DNA of 64,000 nucleotides from an uncultured Clostridia bacterium. Lineage in GTDB: Bacteria > Bacillota > Clostridia > Oscillospirales > Acutalibacteraceae. The position numbers and the translations under genes were made by a program. The DNA is taken from contig CANQGK010000005.1 of assembly GCA_947623175.1 (NCBI GenBank), forward strand, positions 1-64,000, in the 5' to 3' direction. This document shows, piece after piece, positions 42,292 to 50,856 of the stretch (within the stretch, counting starts at the first letter, position 1; every line of letters begins with the position of its first letter). Under the pieces are notes generated by a model, which made no database searches, was not told the origin of the DNA, and saw nothing but the letters and a program-made list of their open reading frames with translations.

Positions 42292-42362
42292 AAAAAAGAC
42301 TGCTTGCCTACCCTTTTGGATAAGATTGCAGTCCTTTTATCTCGACTGTTTTTACAGCCGCA
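42292..42362. terminator. repeat-family terminator, copy D with extension
   Basis: The AAAAAAGACTGC...GCAGTCCTTTT hairpin is followed by the ATCTCGACTGTTTTTACAG extension seen after copy C. It lies 3' of the leftward microcompartment operon. Confidence 0.75.
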
Positions 42363-42388
42363 AAAATAAATTTAAGTTTAAAGGCGAA

Positions 42389-43033
42389 TTAACGGATGAT
42401 TTTTACCATAGCGCCGTTGCCTATACCGGCGGCGTTTGCGTCGTCGGTATCGATATGCATTTCGAGTCTGAAGGCTTTGTTTACCCGCACCTGAACGTCG
42501 TAAAAGGTGGTGCGGCGCTCGCCGTTTGCTTCAACCGTCACGGTATCACCGTCGTTAAGGCCGAAAGCCTTACCTTCTTCGAGGCTCATATGGATATGGC
42601 GGTTGGCTATAATACAGCCCTCGTTTAAAGTCACCGTTCCCTTAGGCCCGATAATGGTTATGGGAGCGGAGCCCTTGATATCGCCCGATTCGCGCACGGG
42701 GGGCTTTATTTTAAGCACAAAGGAATCGGTGCGAGATATTTCGACCTGAGAGCTCGAACGAACGGGGCCCAAAACACGAACGCCCTCTATTGCGCGCAAG
42801 GACGGGCCGATAATGGTAAGCTGTTCTTTACAGGCGAACTGACCCGGCTGTGATAAATCCTTTATGGGGGTGAGCTCGTATCCTTTACCGAAAAGTATTT
42901 CCAAATGCTCTTTTGACAAATGGATATGCCGGTTGGATACGCCTACCGGTACGGTATCGCCCGCGGCATCATCCCCGCACTCGGCGACTACCCGCTTTAC
43001 GATTTCAGCCACTAAATCAGCATCGTACGTCAT
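42389..43033 (-). CDS. pduL: PduL-type phosphate acyltransferase
   Basis: 214 residues. 'VPVGVSNRHIHLSKEHLEIL' and 'CIIANRHIHMSLEEG' are the paired zinc-site repeats of PduL; 'LGPVRSSSQVEIS' is also typical. It converts acyl-CoA to acyl-phosphate inside microcompartments. The first 15 or so residues ('DADLVAEIVKRVVAE') form an amphipathic helix like an encapsulation peptide. It is last in a four-gene operon with a shell protein and an aldolase, which supports a microcompartment role over a housekeeping one. Confidence 0.93.
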   Translation of the reverse strand: MTYDADLVAEIVKRVVAECGDDAAGDTVPVGVSNRHIHLSKEHLEILFGKGYELTPIKDLSQPGQFACKEQLTIIGPSLRAIEGVRVLGPVRSSSQVEISRTDSFVLKIKPPVRESGDIKGSAPITIIGPKGTVTLNEGCIIANRHIHMSLEEGKAFGLNDGDTVTVEANGERRTTFYDVQVRVNKAFRLEMHIDTDDANAAGIGNGAMVKIIR

Positions 43034-43051
43034 AAATTTTACCTCCCCTTA

Positions 43052-43330
43052 TCACTTAATGGAGGGAAGAATTTTCTCAACGTCCTCGTGAGGATTGGGA
43101 ATTACGTGTGTGGCGATAAGCTCACCCAAGCGCGACGCGGTATTTGCGCCCGCCTCTACCGCGGATTTAACGGCGCCTACGTCGCCGCGTACCATAACGG
43201 TAACGAGTCCGGAACCAATCTTTTCGGTGCCGATAAGCTGAACGTTTGCCGCCTTTACCATTGAATCGGAGGCTTCGATAGCCGCTACCAAACCTCTTGT
43301 CTCTATCATACCTAATGCTTCGCTTGCCAT
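43052..43330 (-). CDS. BMC-H microcompartment shell protein (PduA/EutM-like)
   Basis: 92 residues. '[20 protein letters not shown]' and '[20 protein letters not shown]' followed by '[15 protein letters not shown]' are the single BMC domain of hexameric shell tiles. The short C-terminal extension ('[16 protein letters not shown]') is normal. No pentameric vertex protein or trimeric BMC-T is encoded in the window, so a closed shell would need other loci. Confidence 0.96.
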   Translation of the reverse strand: MASEALGMIETRGLVAAIEASDSMVKAANVQLIGTEKIGSGLVTVMVRGDVGAVKSAVEAGANTASRLGELIATHVIPNPHEDVEKILPSIK

Positions 43331-43364
43331 AAGGGTATACTCCTTTTATATGTAAATTTGCTGT

Positions 43365-43853
43365 TTATTCGGCATATTTGCCGTTTTCAAATATCTGTTT
43401 GCCGTATTTTGCCAAAGCGGTATCCTGCTCTTCGGAGCCGCCGCTTACCCCGAGTCCGCCCACGATATTGCCCGCCTTGTCACACAGAGGCTCGCCGCCG
43501 CCGAAAATCACTATTTTACCCGAGTTTGTAAACTGTATTCCGTAAAGCGAACCGCCCGGCTGTGCCAGCGGCTTTAAATCGGAAGTGGACATCTTAAGCG
43601 ATACCACCGTAAACGCCTTTTGCACCGCGACGTCGTAGCTTGCGATATACGAGTCGTCCATACACTCTACGAGTATGGGCGGCTGTGCCGCGCGGTTTGA
43701 GATCGCAACCACCGCGTTGACGCCCATTTCTTTGGCTTTTTTGCGGATTGCAGCGCTTAATTTTTGAGCGCATTCAAGTGTTATATTGCGCGGCGATACG
43801 CCGATATTTTTCACAACGGCGTCTACTATGTTACGCAATTCCCGCTCGTCCAT
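43365..43853 (-). CDS. GlcG/HbpS family protein with N-terminal encapsulation-like helix
   Basis: 162 residues. 'LTLECAQKLSAAIRKKAKEM'-type helix (from about 22), 'VVAISNRAAQPPILVECMDD' and 'GGGEPLCDKAGNIVGGLGVSGG' match the GlcG/HbpS (PduO C-terminal-like) family, some of which bind haem. The N-terminal 'ERELRNIVDAVVKNIG' is an amphipathic helix like a cargo tag. It sits 4 bases after the aldolase gene. Likely a lumen protein whose exact role is unknown. Confidence 0.88.
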   Translation of the reverse strand: MDERELRNIVDAVVKNIGVSPRNITLECAQKLSAAIRKKAKEMGVNAVVAISNRAAQPPILVECMDDSYIASYDVAVQKAFTVVSLKMSTSDLKPLAQPGGSLYGIQFTNSGKIVIFGGGEPLCDKAGNIVGGLGVSGGSEEQDTALAKYGKQIFENGKYAE

Positions 43854-43857
43854 GGCT

Positions 43858-44664
43858 TTATTTACCCAATTGGCTGAGAACTCTGCGGGTAATCTCGCTT
43901 ACCAAATCGTCGTCGGTTTTATCCGAACCGCAATTGCCGCCGCATGAGCTTCCGCAGCCGTGACAGCTTGCCTTGCCGTTTTTGGCATTCATGCAAAGAT
44001 CCGCCGGATGCTTGCCCTTCATACCGAACTTGCGGCGAATTTCGTACAGACGCTGTACCTGAGCGTCGGATAATTCCTTCGGTCCGCCGAGCTGCTTGGA
44101 TATGTAAAGCAAATGGGCGTAAAATTCAACCGATTCCATTTTGTGATATGCGTTAAGCAGAGTATCGGAAAAAGAAAGCGCGCCGTGATTTTCGAGCAAT
44201 ACCGCGTCGAAGGACTGCAAATACTTTGAAACGGCGTCCGGTATTTCCTCGGTGGAGGGGGTGCCGTATTCGGCGATCGGAACGCAGCCGAGAGCGATTA
44301 CCGCCTCGGGCATGATCGGCTGAGTGAGCGGTATGCCCGCTATAGCAAAGCCCGTAGCGTAAAGCGGATGAGCGTGAACGACCGAGTTAACGTCGGGGCG
44401 CTCCTTGTATACGCGCATATGCATTTTAATCTCGGAGGAAGGCTTAAATCCGGGGTTAGCCTGCAAAACCTTACCGTCGCGGTCTACCTTGCATATATAC
44501 TCGGGAGTCATAAATCCCTTGCTTACGCCCGTAGGTGTGCAAAGAAATTCGTTTTCGTTAAGCTTTACGGAAATGTTACCGTCGTTGGAAGCGACCATAC
44601 CTCTATCGTAAATGCGCTTGCCGATTTCGCAAATCTGTTTTTTGATTTCATATTCGTTTGTCAT
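43858..44664 (-). CDS. class II aldolase (fuculose/rhamnulose-phosphate type) with C-terminal encapsulation-like tail
   Basis: 268 residues. 'MVASNDGNISVKL', 'PTGVSKGFM', 'PSSEIKMHMRVY', 'VVHAHPLYATGFAIAG' (zinc His pair) and 'LLENHGALSF' are the FucA/AraD aldolase motifs. After about residue 225 a Cys/Gly-rich linker ('CHGCGSSCGGNCG') leads to a terminal helix 'DDDLVSEITRRVLSQLGK', the usual form of an encapsulation peptide. It would split a deoxysugar phosphate to DHAP and lactaldehyde inside a shell. First gene of the operon. Confidence 0.9.
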   Translation of the reverse strand: MTNEYEIKKQICEIGKRIYDRGMVASNDGNISVKLNENEFLCTPTGVSKGFMTPEYICKVDRDGKVLQANPGFKPSSEIKMHMRVYKERPDVNSVVHAHPLYATGFAIAGIPLTQPIMPEAVIALGCVPIAEYGTPSTEEIPDAVSKYLQSFDAVLLENHGALSFSDTLLNAYHKMESVEFYAHLLYISKQLGGPKELSDAQVQRLYEIRRKFGMKGKHPADLCMNAKNGKASCHGCGSSCGGNCGSDKTDDDLVSEITRRVLSQLGK

Positions 44665-44729
44665 CTTACGTTCCCCTTTCGGAAGTGTTTATTTTGTTTT
44701 TTTGTTTGTTTTGCTTTTATTACATCATA

Positions 44730-44758
44730 ATAATATCACGCTTTACTCCAAAAGTCAA
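44730..44758 (-). promoter_or_regulatory. promoter of the microcompartment operon
   Basis: On the minus strand TTGACT (44758-44753), 17 bases, TATTAT (44735-44730). The start codon is 66 bases further on. Confidence 0.65.
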
Positions 44759-44863
44759 CATAAAATTCTTTATTTTTTTTTATTTTTCTTTATTTTGTTG
44801 GTTTTTGTGTTGGTTTTTTATAAAAACGATACCTTTTACTGTGTTCTATACCGAAAAAAATAT

Positions 44864-44912
44864 AAAACGGCAACCGGCTTTGCAAAATTTGCTTGTGCCG
44901 AATTGCCGTTTT
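44864..44912 (-). terminator. terminator after iorB
   Basis: AAAACGGCAA and TTGCCGTTTT pair, with inner pairing of CCGGC and GTGCCG. On the minus strand it is followed by TTTTATATTTTTTT. Confidence 0.75.
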
Positions 44913-44930
44913 AAAGCTTTATTAAGCGTT

Positions 44931-45503
44931 TTAAGAATTATAACCCAAATCAAACGCCTTTTTATTCATTTGAACAAATTTGGGCGCCACGGTATTTTCT
45001 ATAGCCTTTATCCAGGCGTCGTAGGGTATACCGAAGCGTTTTGCGGCGCACCCCATTAAGACGATATTCACGCATTTTGCCGAGCCTGCCTGTTCCGCTA
45101 AAGTCAAAGCGTCCACCGCCTCGATATTAACGCCCTTGTCCTTAAGCTCGTTTAAAATATTTTCGGGATATTCCGCCGCGCCGATTATAACCGGCATAGG
45201 ATCTATCTGCTGAGTATTTACGACGATAAGTCCGTCTTTTTTCAAAAAGCGGGCGTATCTTGCGGCTTCCAGCTTTTCGAAAGCTATAATAACGTCCGCC
45301 TCGCCGTCGGTAATAATAGGCGAATAAACCTTGTCTCCGTATCTTACGTAGGTTACTACCGAACCGCCGCGCTGGCTCATGCCATGAACCTCGCTCACCT
45401 TTACGTCATAGTCCTCGTTGACAAGCAGCCGACCGAGAAGCTTCGACGCAAGCAGGCTGCCCTGACCGCCTACGCCGACTATCATAACACCTTTAGTATT
45501 CAT
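44931..45503 (-). CDS. iorB: indolepyruvate:ferredoxin oxidoreductase beta subunit
   Basis: 190 residues. 'IVGVGGQGSLLASKLLGRLL', 'SEVHGMSQRGGSVVTYVRYG' and 'NIVLMGCAAKRFGI' are typical of the gamma-type domain of 2-oxoacid:ferredoxin oxidoreductases (IorB). With IorA it oxidatively decarboxylates aryl pyruvates from aromatic amino acids to aryl-acetyl-CoA, reducing ferredoxin. GGGGGAG precedes ATG 45503, 15 bases after iorA ends. Confidence 0.94.
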   Translation of the reverse strand: MNTKGVMIVGVGGQGSLLASKLLGRLLVNEDYDVKVSEVHGMSQRGGSVVTYVRYGDKVYSPIITDGEADVIIAFEKLEAARYARFLKKDGLIVVNTQQIDPMPVIIGAAEYPENILNELKDKGVNIEAVDALTLAEQAGSAKCVNIVLMGCAAKRFGIPYDAWIKAIENTVAPKFVQMNKKAFDLGYNS

Positions 45504-45518
45504 AATCCGACTCCCCCG

Positions 45519-47243
45519 TTATTCAATAGCGCCGAATGCGCAAAGCTGCTTACAAACGCCGCAGCCCACGCAAAGCGTATTGTCTATTTTTGCTTTGGAA
45601 TTTTTAAGGCTTATCGCCGGACAGCCGAGCCCCATACAGCGCTTGCAGGATTTGCACTTATTTTCGTCAACCTTAAGCGGAGCCTCGTGCTTTACGTATT
45701 TAAGCAGGACGCACGGACGGCGCGAAATGATAACCGAGGGTTCTTCCGCTGCAAGCTCCTCCTTTACCGCGGTCTCACATTCCTTTAAATCATAAGGATC
45801 CACTACACGTACGCGGTTTATGCCGAGCGCGTGACAGAGCTTTTCGAGATCGACCTTCGCGGCGGGATCGCCCTTGATATTGTACCCGGTAGTGGGGTTT
45901 TGCTGATGCCCCGTCATACCGGTAATGGAATTATCAAGAATAATAACGGTCGAATTGGTGGCGTTGTAAGCCACGTTTACAAGCCCCGTCATACCCGAAT
46001 GCATAAAGGTGGAGTCGCCTATGACCGCTACGGATTTCTTTTCGGCTTCGGCTCTTCTTGCAAGGTTAAAGCCGTGCAGCCCCGAGATCGAAGCGCCCAT
46101 GCAAAGGGTGGTATCGAGCGCGTTTAAGGGCGGCACCGCACCGAGCGTATAACAGCCTATATCGCCGTGAACGGTTATTTTGTTTTTGGCAAGCGTGTAA
46201 AACATTCCTCTGTGAGGACAGCCGGCGCACATCATCGGCGGCCTTGCAGGTATAGCGGAATTTGCCTCAACGCCGGGATCCGCCGCTTTGCCGAAGGCCT
46301 TTGCCACGGTTTGCTGTGAAAACTCGCCCAAAATCGAGAACATTTCCTTGCCCGTGACCTCTATTCCCAGCGAACGCACGTGATTTTCGATAATCGGATC
46401 AAGCTCCTCTATTACGTATAACTTTTTGACCTTGGAAGCAAAATCGCGGATAAGCTTTTCGGGCAGAGGATTCGGCATACCTATTTTCAAAATACTCGCG
46501 CTGTCGCCCATGACCTCTTTTACGTAAAGGTAGGAACAGCCCGATGTGATAATGCCGATTTCGTCGGAGTTCATTTCCACCGTATTGTAGACGCAGTCCT
46601 CGGCAAATTCGCGAAGCTTTGTCATACGTTCCTCAACCGCGGGATGACGTTTAACCGCGTTGCCGGGCATCATAATGTACTTGGAGGGATTTTTTTCATA
46701 ATCCTTTAAAACCGCTTCCCTGTTTTCGTCGGTTTCGACTATCGACTGACTGTGTGCTATGCGGGTGCACATGCGAAGAATTACCGGAGTATCGTATTTT
46801 TCGGAAATTTCGAATGCGGATTTTGCGAAGGTATACGCCTCCATAGAGTCGGAGGGCTCGAGCATCGGCACCTTTGAAGCGATCGCATAATGCCTCGAAT
46901 CCTGCTCGTTTTGAGAGGAATGCATTGCAGGATCGTCCGCCACGCATATAACCATGCCGCCGTTCACGCCCGTATATGAGAGGGTAAAAAGCGGATCCGC
47001 AGCGACGTTGAGACCTACATGCTTCATGCCGCATGCCGAACGCGCCCCCGCAAGGCTTGCTCCGAACGCAACCTCGCAGGCGACCTTTTCATTGGGCGCC
47101 CATTCGGTATGTATATCATCGTATTTTGATAAAAATTCCGTAATTTCGGTAGACGGAGTACCCGGATAGCTTGACATAACGCTTAATCCGCCGTCGTAAA
47201 GACCGCAGGCTACCGCCTGATTACCGATCATTAGCCTTTTCAT
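45519..47243 (-). CDS. iorA: indolepyruvate:ferredoxin oxidoreductase alpha subunit
   Basis: 574 residues. N-terminal pyrimidine-type domain ('SSYPGTPSTEITEFL', 'MKHVGLNVAADPLF'), central TPP site ('CAGCPHRGMFYTL', 'GDIGCYTLGAVPP', 'IGDSTFMHSG') and C-terminal 2[4Fe-4S] ferredoxin domain ('CKSCKRCMGLGCP', 'CVGCGVCKQLC'). Together with IorB it forms the complete enzyme. The upstream CoA ligase gene ends 19 bases before it, suggesting joint use of aryl-acetyl-CoA. Confidence 0.96.
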   Translation of the reverse strand: MKRLMIGNQAVACGLYDGGLSVMSSYPGTPSTEITEFLSKYDDIHTEWAPNEKVACEVAFGASLAGARSACGMKHVGLNVAADPLFTLSYTGVNGGMVICVADDPAMHSSQNEQDSRHYAIASKVPMLEPSDSMEAYTFAKSAFEISEKYDTPVILRMCTRIAHSQSIVETDENREAVLKDYEKNPSKYIMMPGNAVKRHPAVEERMTKLREFAEDCVYNTVEMNSDEIGIITSGCSYLYVKEVMGDSASILKIGMPNPLPEKLIRDFASKVKKLYVIEELDPIIENHVRSLGIEVTGKEMFSILGEFSQQTVAKAFGKAADPGVEANSAIPARPPMMCAGCPHRGMFYTLAKNKITVHGDIGCYTLGAVPPLNALDTTLCMGASISGLHGFNLARRAEAEKKSVAVIGDSTFMHSGMTGLVNVAYNATNSTVIILDNSITGMTGHQQNPTTGYNIKGDPAAKVDLEKLCHALGINRVRVVDPYDLKECETAVKEELAAEEPSVIISRRPCVLLKYVKHEAPLKVDENKCKSCKRCMGLGCPAISLKNSKAKIDNTLCVGCGVCKQLCAFGAIE

Positions 47244-47262
47244 ACTTTTGTTACCTTTCTGT

Positions 47263-48900
47263 TTATGATTTATTTTGTGAATCTACCAAGCCCTCGGCTC
47301 CGTAAATTTTTCTCAATTTCGGTTTTTCTATTTTGCCCGTGGGATTGCGCGGAACGTCTGCAAAAATTATACGGCGCGGGCGTTTGTATCTCGGAAGCTC
47401 CATACAAAATTCGTTTATTTCGTCCTCGGTGCATTCCATGTCCGGCTTAACCTCGATTATGGCCGCCGCTATTTCGCCGAGACGGCTGTCGGGAAGTCCT
47501 ATTACGGCGACGTCCTTGATTTTCGGATGAGCCGACAGAAAGTTTTCTATTTGTACGGGGTAGAGGTTTTCGCCGCCCGTAATGATAACGTCCTTTTTAC
47601 GGTCGACAAGATAAATAAACCCGTCCTCGTCCTGCATAGCCATATCTCCCGTGTAAAGCCAGCCGTCCTTTAAAGCTTCGGCGGTTGCCGCTTCGTCATG
47701 ATAATAGCAAATCATAACACCCGGGCCCTTAAGGCAAAGCTCGCCTACCTCGCCTTTTTTGACCTCTTCGCCCGAGGTATTTACGATCTTAACCTGCCAG
47801 CCATAGCCGGGAATACCTATAGCGCCTACCTTGTGTACGTTTTCGATGCCCAAATGCACCGCTCCCGGACCTATAGATTCGGAAAGACCGTAGTTTGTAT
47901 CGTATTGCTGTTCGGGGAAATATTCGAGCCATCTTTTGATAAGGCTCTGCGGTACCGGCTGTGCGCCTATATGCATAAGCCTCCACTGTGAAAGTTCATA
48001 ATCCGCAAGATTAACCTCGCCGCGGTCGAGGGCGTTGAGAATATCCTGAGCCCAGGGCACCAACAGCCAGACTATCGTGCATTTCTCGCGGCTTACCGCC
48101 TCTAAAATATTTTTTGCCTGCGTTCCCTTTAATATTACCGCTTTTGAACCGCTTATAAGACTGCCGAACCAATGCATTTTGGCGCCGGTATGATAAAGCG
48201 GCGGGATGCACAAAAAGCAATCGTCCTTGGTCTGTCCGTGATGTGCCTGCTCAACCCTGCAGGAATGTATAAGGCTTTGGTGATTATGTAAAATAGCCTT
48301 CGGAAAACCGGTGGTTCCCGAAGAAAAATAAATTGCGGCTTCGTCCTCTTCGGTAAGCTCACATTCGGGGAATTTGCCCGAGCATTCTGAAATAAGGTCG
48401 TTGTAATCGTCCGCAAAAGCGGGACATGCGGCGCCGAAATAAATAAGGTCGCATTTTTTGCTTATTTTTTCGGCGATATTTTCCACTCTGCCTATAAATT
48501 CGGGGCCGAAAACCAAAACGTCGGCTTCGGCAAGCGAGAGGCAGTATTCTATTTCGTCCGAAGAATATCTGAAATTAAGCGGAACGGCTAAAGCGCCGGT
48601 TTTTAAAATACCGAAATAGATAGGCAGCCAATCTATACAGTTCATAAGCAATATTGCAACCTTTTTGCCCTTGCCTATGCCGTTCGATTTAAGCATATTG
48701 GCACAGCGGTTGGCTTTTTCGTTAAAAACCTCCCAGCTTATTTCTCTGCGGTAATGGGGTACGCGCATAGTGGGCTCAACCAACTCATATTCGCTCCATG
48801 TAAGCTTTCGCGTTTCGGGCTGGTCGGGGTTTATTTCGACAAGCGCCGTATCGCCGGCATACTCTCTTGCGTTTCTTTCAAGCAAATGTACAATAGTCAT
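47263..48900 (-). CDS. acyl/aryl-CoA synthetase (AMP-forming)
   Basis: About 545 residues. 'IYFSSGTTGFPKAILHNHQS' (A3), 'YGLSESIGPGAVHLG' (A5), 'YTGDMAMQDEDGF' (A7), 'DRKKDVIITGGENLYPVQIE' (A8) and 'NPTGKIEK' (A10 Lys). The family joins carboxylic acids to CoA. Next to iorAB, aryl- or branched-chain acids from amino-acid fermentation are likely substrates (inference). ATG 48900 is preferred, with GAGG 9 bases before it; the upstream ATG 48999 adds an unconserved 33 residues. Confidence 0.9.
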   Translation of the reverse strand: MTIVHLLERNAREYAGDTALVEINPDQPETRKLTWSEYELVEPTMRVPHYRREISWEVFNEKANRCANMLKSNGIGKGKKVAILLMNCIDWLPIYFGILKTGALAVPLNFRYSSDEIEYCLSLAEADVLVFGPEFIGRVENIAEKISKKCDLIYFGAACPAFADDYNDLISECSGKFPECELTEEDEAAIYFSSGTTGFPKAILHNHQSLIHSCRVEQAHHGQTKDDCFLCIPPLYHTGAKMHWFGSLISGSKAVILKGTQAKNILEAVSREKCTIVWLLVPWAQDILNALDRGEVNLADYELSQWRLMHIGAQPVPQSLIKRWLEYFPEQQYDTNYGLSESIGPGAVHLGIENVHKVGAIGIPGYGWQVKIVNTSGEEVKKGEVGELCLKGPGVMICYYHDEAATAEALKDGWLYTGDMAMQDEDGFIYLVDRKKDVIITGGENLYPVQIENFLSAHPKIKDVAVIGLPDSRLGEIAAAIIEVKPDMECTEDEINEFCMELPRYKRPRRIIFADVPRNPTGKIEKPKLRKIYGAEGLVDSQNKS

Positions 48901-49019
48901 AATGCATACCTCGGGTAATAAATTTTTTATACTTTCGAGCGTCGGCAGACTTTTTCCGATTAAAAATATATCACAAATCGTACAAAAATCTACCCGCACT
49001 CGTTTTTTAAAATCGGTTT

Positions 49020-50651
49020 TTACTCGGTAGTCAAATAAGAGGATACCGCGTATACCGTTTGTCCGTTATAATCGAGCCTTGACCAGCCGTTATCCGAAAT
49101 GCCGGTACGGGTGTAATATTCGCCCTTTTTAATGGTGACGACGATTTCGCTGTCGGTAACCGAGGGAGCGGTTCTGAGATTGGTTTCCTCCTTGGCGGTA
49201 ACCCGCTCGTTTACGGCGGTAAATTTGGTTTTTAAGCCGTCGCCTTCGCTTTCTTCGGAGCTTACGTTTGCGTTTACCTTGTCGGTGAGAAGGCTTGTTA
49301 CGGCGTAAACGGTCTGCCCCTTATAATTGATGCGCGACCAGCCGCGGGAGGATATACCGGTGCGGGTGTAAAACTCGCCGTTTTTGATGGTGGCTATTAT
49401 CTTGCTGTCGGTAGAAGGCTGTGCCCGCAGGTTGGTTTCTTCCTTGGCGGTGACCTTATCGTTTACGTCCTTAAATTCCGAAGCGGGCTGTTGTTCGCTC
49501 ACAACGGGCGGTTTATAAGAAATATCGGTCGTAAGATAAGAGGTTATGGCGTAAACCGTGCTTCCTTTATATTTAAGCTTGGACCAGCCGTTGCTGCCGG
49601 TAGCCGTGCGGGGTAAGGTATCGCCGTTTTTAAGCTGCCCCACTACGCGACTTTTGGTGCTTGCCTCCTCGCGAAGGTTTACAAGCTCCTTGGCGGTTAC
49701 CGTGTCGGAAACGGCGGTATATATTCCCGAATTTTTTTCGGGCTTTTCGGCGTCGGAGGGGCGCTTAGCCGCATTTTTCGCCTTTTTTGCGGTTCGTGTA
49801 AAATAGGAAACCGACATATCGCAGTCGCCCTCCACTCCCGGAACGCTTCCGCGGTTGGTGTACTGCCACATATCGCACCTGCCCGAATACGCCGGTGAAT
49901 TTGTCTGCGGATAGGGTACCGCAGGATAATTGGCGATCCAGATAAGCCCTTCGTTTTCGAGCGTCTCCGCCGAAAATTCGGAGCCGTCCTTGAGTCCGCT
50001 CAAAGCGGCATAAACCATACCGTCGTACCCCGCCGCCTTTATTTCCTTTATAAAGGCAAGCGCGATAGCCGTGCGCCGCTCGGAGCTTATGCCGTACATG
50101 CGGCTGTCCGCCGATAAATAGCCCTCGCAGTCGTAAGCTATCGGGTAAGATACGGGATACCCCGCAAGCTGTGATATTACCCAATCGGCTTCGGATTTTG
50201 CCTCGGTTTCGTTTACGGCGGTGGAAAAGAAGTAAGCGCCTAAGAGTATTCCAGCCTTTTCCGCCTGCTGAAAATTATAATCGGCGTTGTCGTCCTTGTA
50301 AATTTTACCGTTTTCGCCGCGGTAGCCTATGCGTATCATCGCAAAGTCCACACCGCCGGACGCCGCTTTTTTCCAATCTATTACGCCCTGCCATTTCGAA
50401 ACGTCTATGCCGTTTTGCTTGCCCTCGCGGCTCACCAATTCCTCGGCGTTCACGTCGGCGCCGTTGCCCAAAGTATTTTCCTTGTTTTCGGGATCGGCGG
50501 AATCGTCGCCCTTGCTCTCGTAAGGCACGGCGGACGAAAATTCGCTTTGCGCCGGAATACTGTCCGTACTGCTCGTATCGTTCTTGCCGCCGCAGGCGCA
50601 GAGCGCAAACAGCAGAAAAGCGCAGAGCGCAAGACTTAAAACCTTTCTCAT
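49020..50651 (-). CDS. GH25 lysozyme-like lipoprotein with three SH3b repeats
   Basis: 543 residues. Signal peptide with lipobox Cys at 20 ('LFALCAC'). A charged linker leads to a GH25 domain at about 78-280 ('GIDVSKWQGVIDW', 'FAMIRIGYRG', 'YPIAYDCEGY' with the D-x-E catalytic pair, 'MWQYTNRGSVPG'). Three bacterial SH3 domains follow, each with 'TAKE.NLR' and 'GWS..-Y.G.TVYA' type motifs. It should be tethered outside the cell and cut peptidoglycan glycan strands, the SH3 domains binding wall. Confidence 0.93.
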   Translation of the reverse strand: MRKVLSLALCAFLLFALCACGGKNDTSSTDSIPAQSEFSSAVPYESKGDDSADPENKENTLGNGADVNAEELVSREGKQNGIDVSKWQGVIDWKKAASGGVDFAMIRIGYRGENGKIYKDDNADYNFQQAEKAGILLGAYFFSTAVNETEAKSEADWVISQLAGYPVSYPIAYDCEGYLSADSRMYGISSERRTAIALAFIKEIKAAGYDGMVYAALSGLKDGSEFSAETLENEGLIWIANYPAVPYPQTNSPAYSGRCDMWQYTNRGSVPGVEGDCDMSVSYFTRTAKKAKNAAKRPSDAEKPEKNSGIYTAVSDTVTAKELVNLREEASTKSRVVGQLKNGDTLPRTATGSNGWSKLKYKGSTVYAITSYLTTDISYKPPVVSEQQPASEFKDVNDKVTAKEETNLRAQPSTDSKIIATIKNGEFYTRTGISSRGWSRINYKGQTVYAVTSLLTDKVNANVSSEESEGDGLKTKFTAVNERVTAKEETNLRTAPSVTDSEIVVTIKKGEYYTRTGISDNGWSRLDYNGQTVYAVSSYLTTE

Positions 50652-50685
50652 AAAATATCACCTATATATAACAAATGCCTGTATA

Positions 50686-50700
50686 GCATTGTAATCTGAT
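50686..50700 (+). repeat. MITE-end relic
   Basis: 15 consecutive bases, GCATTGTAATCTGAT, are identical to the inner part of the MITE right end (37442-37456). The rest of the element is absent. It lies between the lysozyme gene and the symporter promoter. Confidence 0.45.
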
Positions 50701-50775
50701 CGTATATCATTTTATCATTTTAAAGTACAAAAGTCAACCGATAAAGGGCATTTTAGACAGTTTTGCAGAAAAATG

Positions 50776-50804
50776 TTGACAAAATCGCTTTAAAGTGATA
50801 AAGT
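50776..50804 (+). promoter_or_regulatory. promoter and repeat operators of the symporter gene
   Basis: TTGACA (50776-50781), 17 bases, TAAAGT (50799-50804). The motif TTTAAAGT(G) occurs three times, at about 50716, 50790 and 50831, a pattern suggesting repressor binding across the promoter. Confidence 0.6.
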
Positions 50805-50856
50805 AATAGTATCAAATGCGCTTTAATATTTTAAAGTGTTAAAAGGAGTTGGATTT

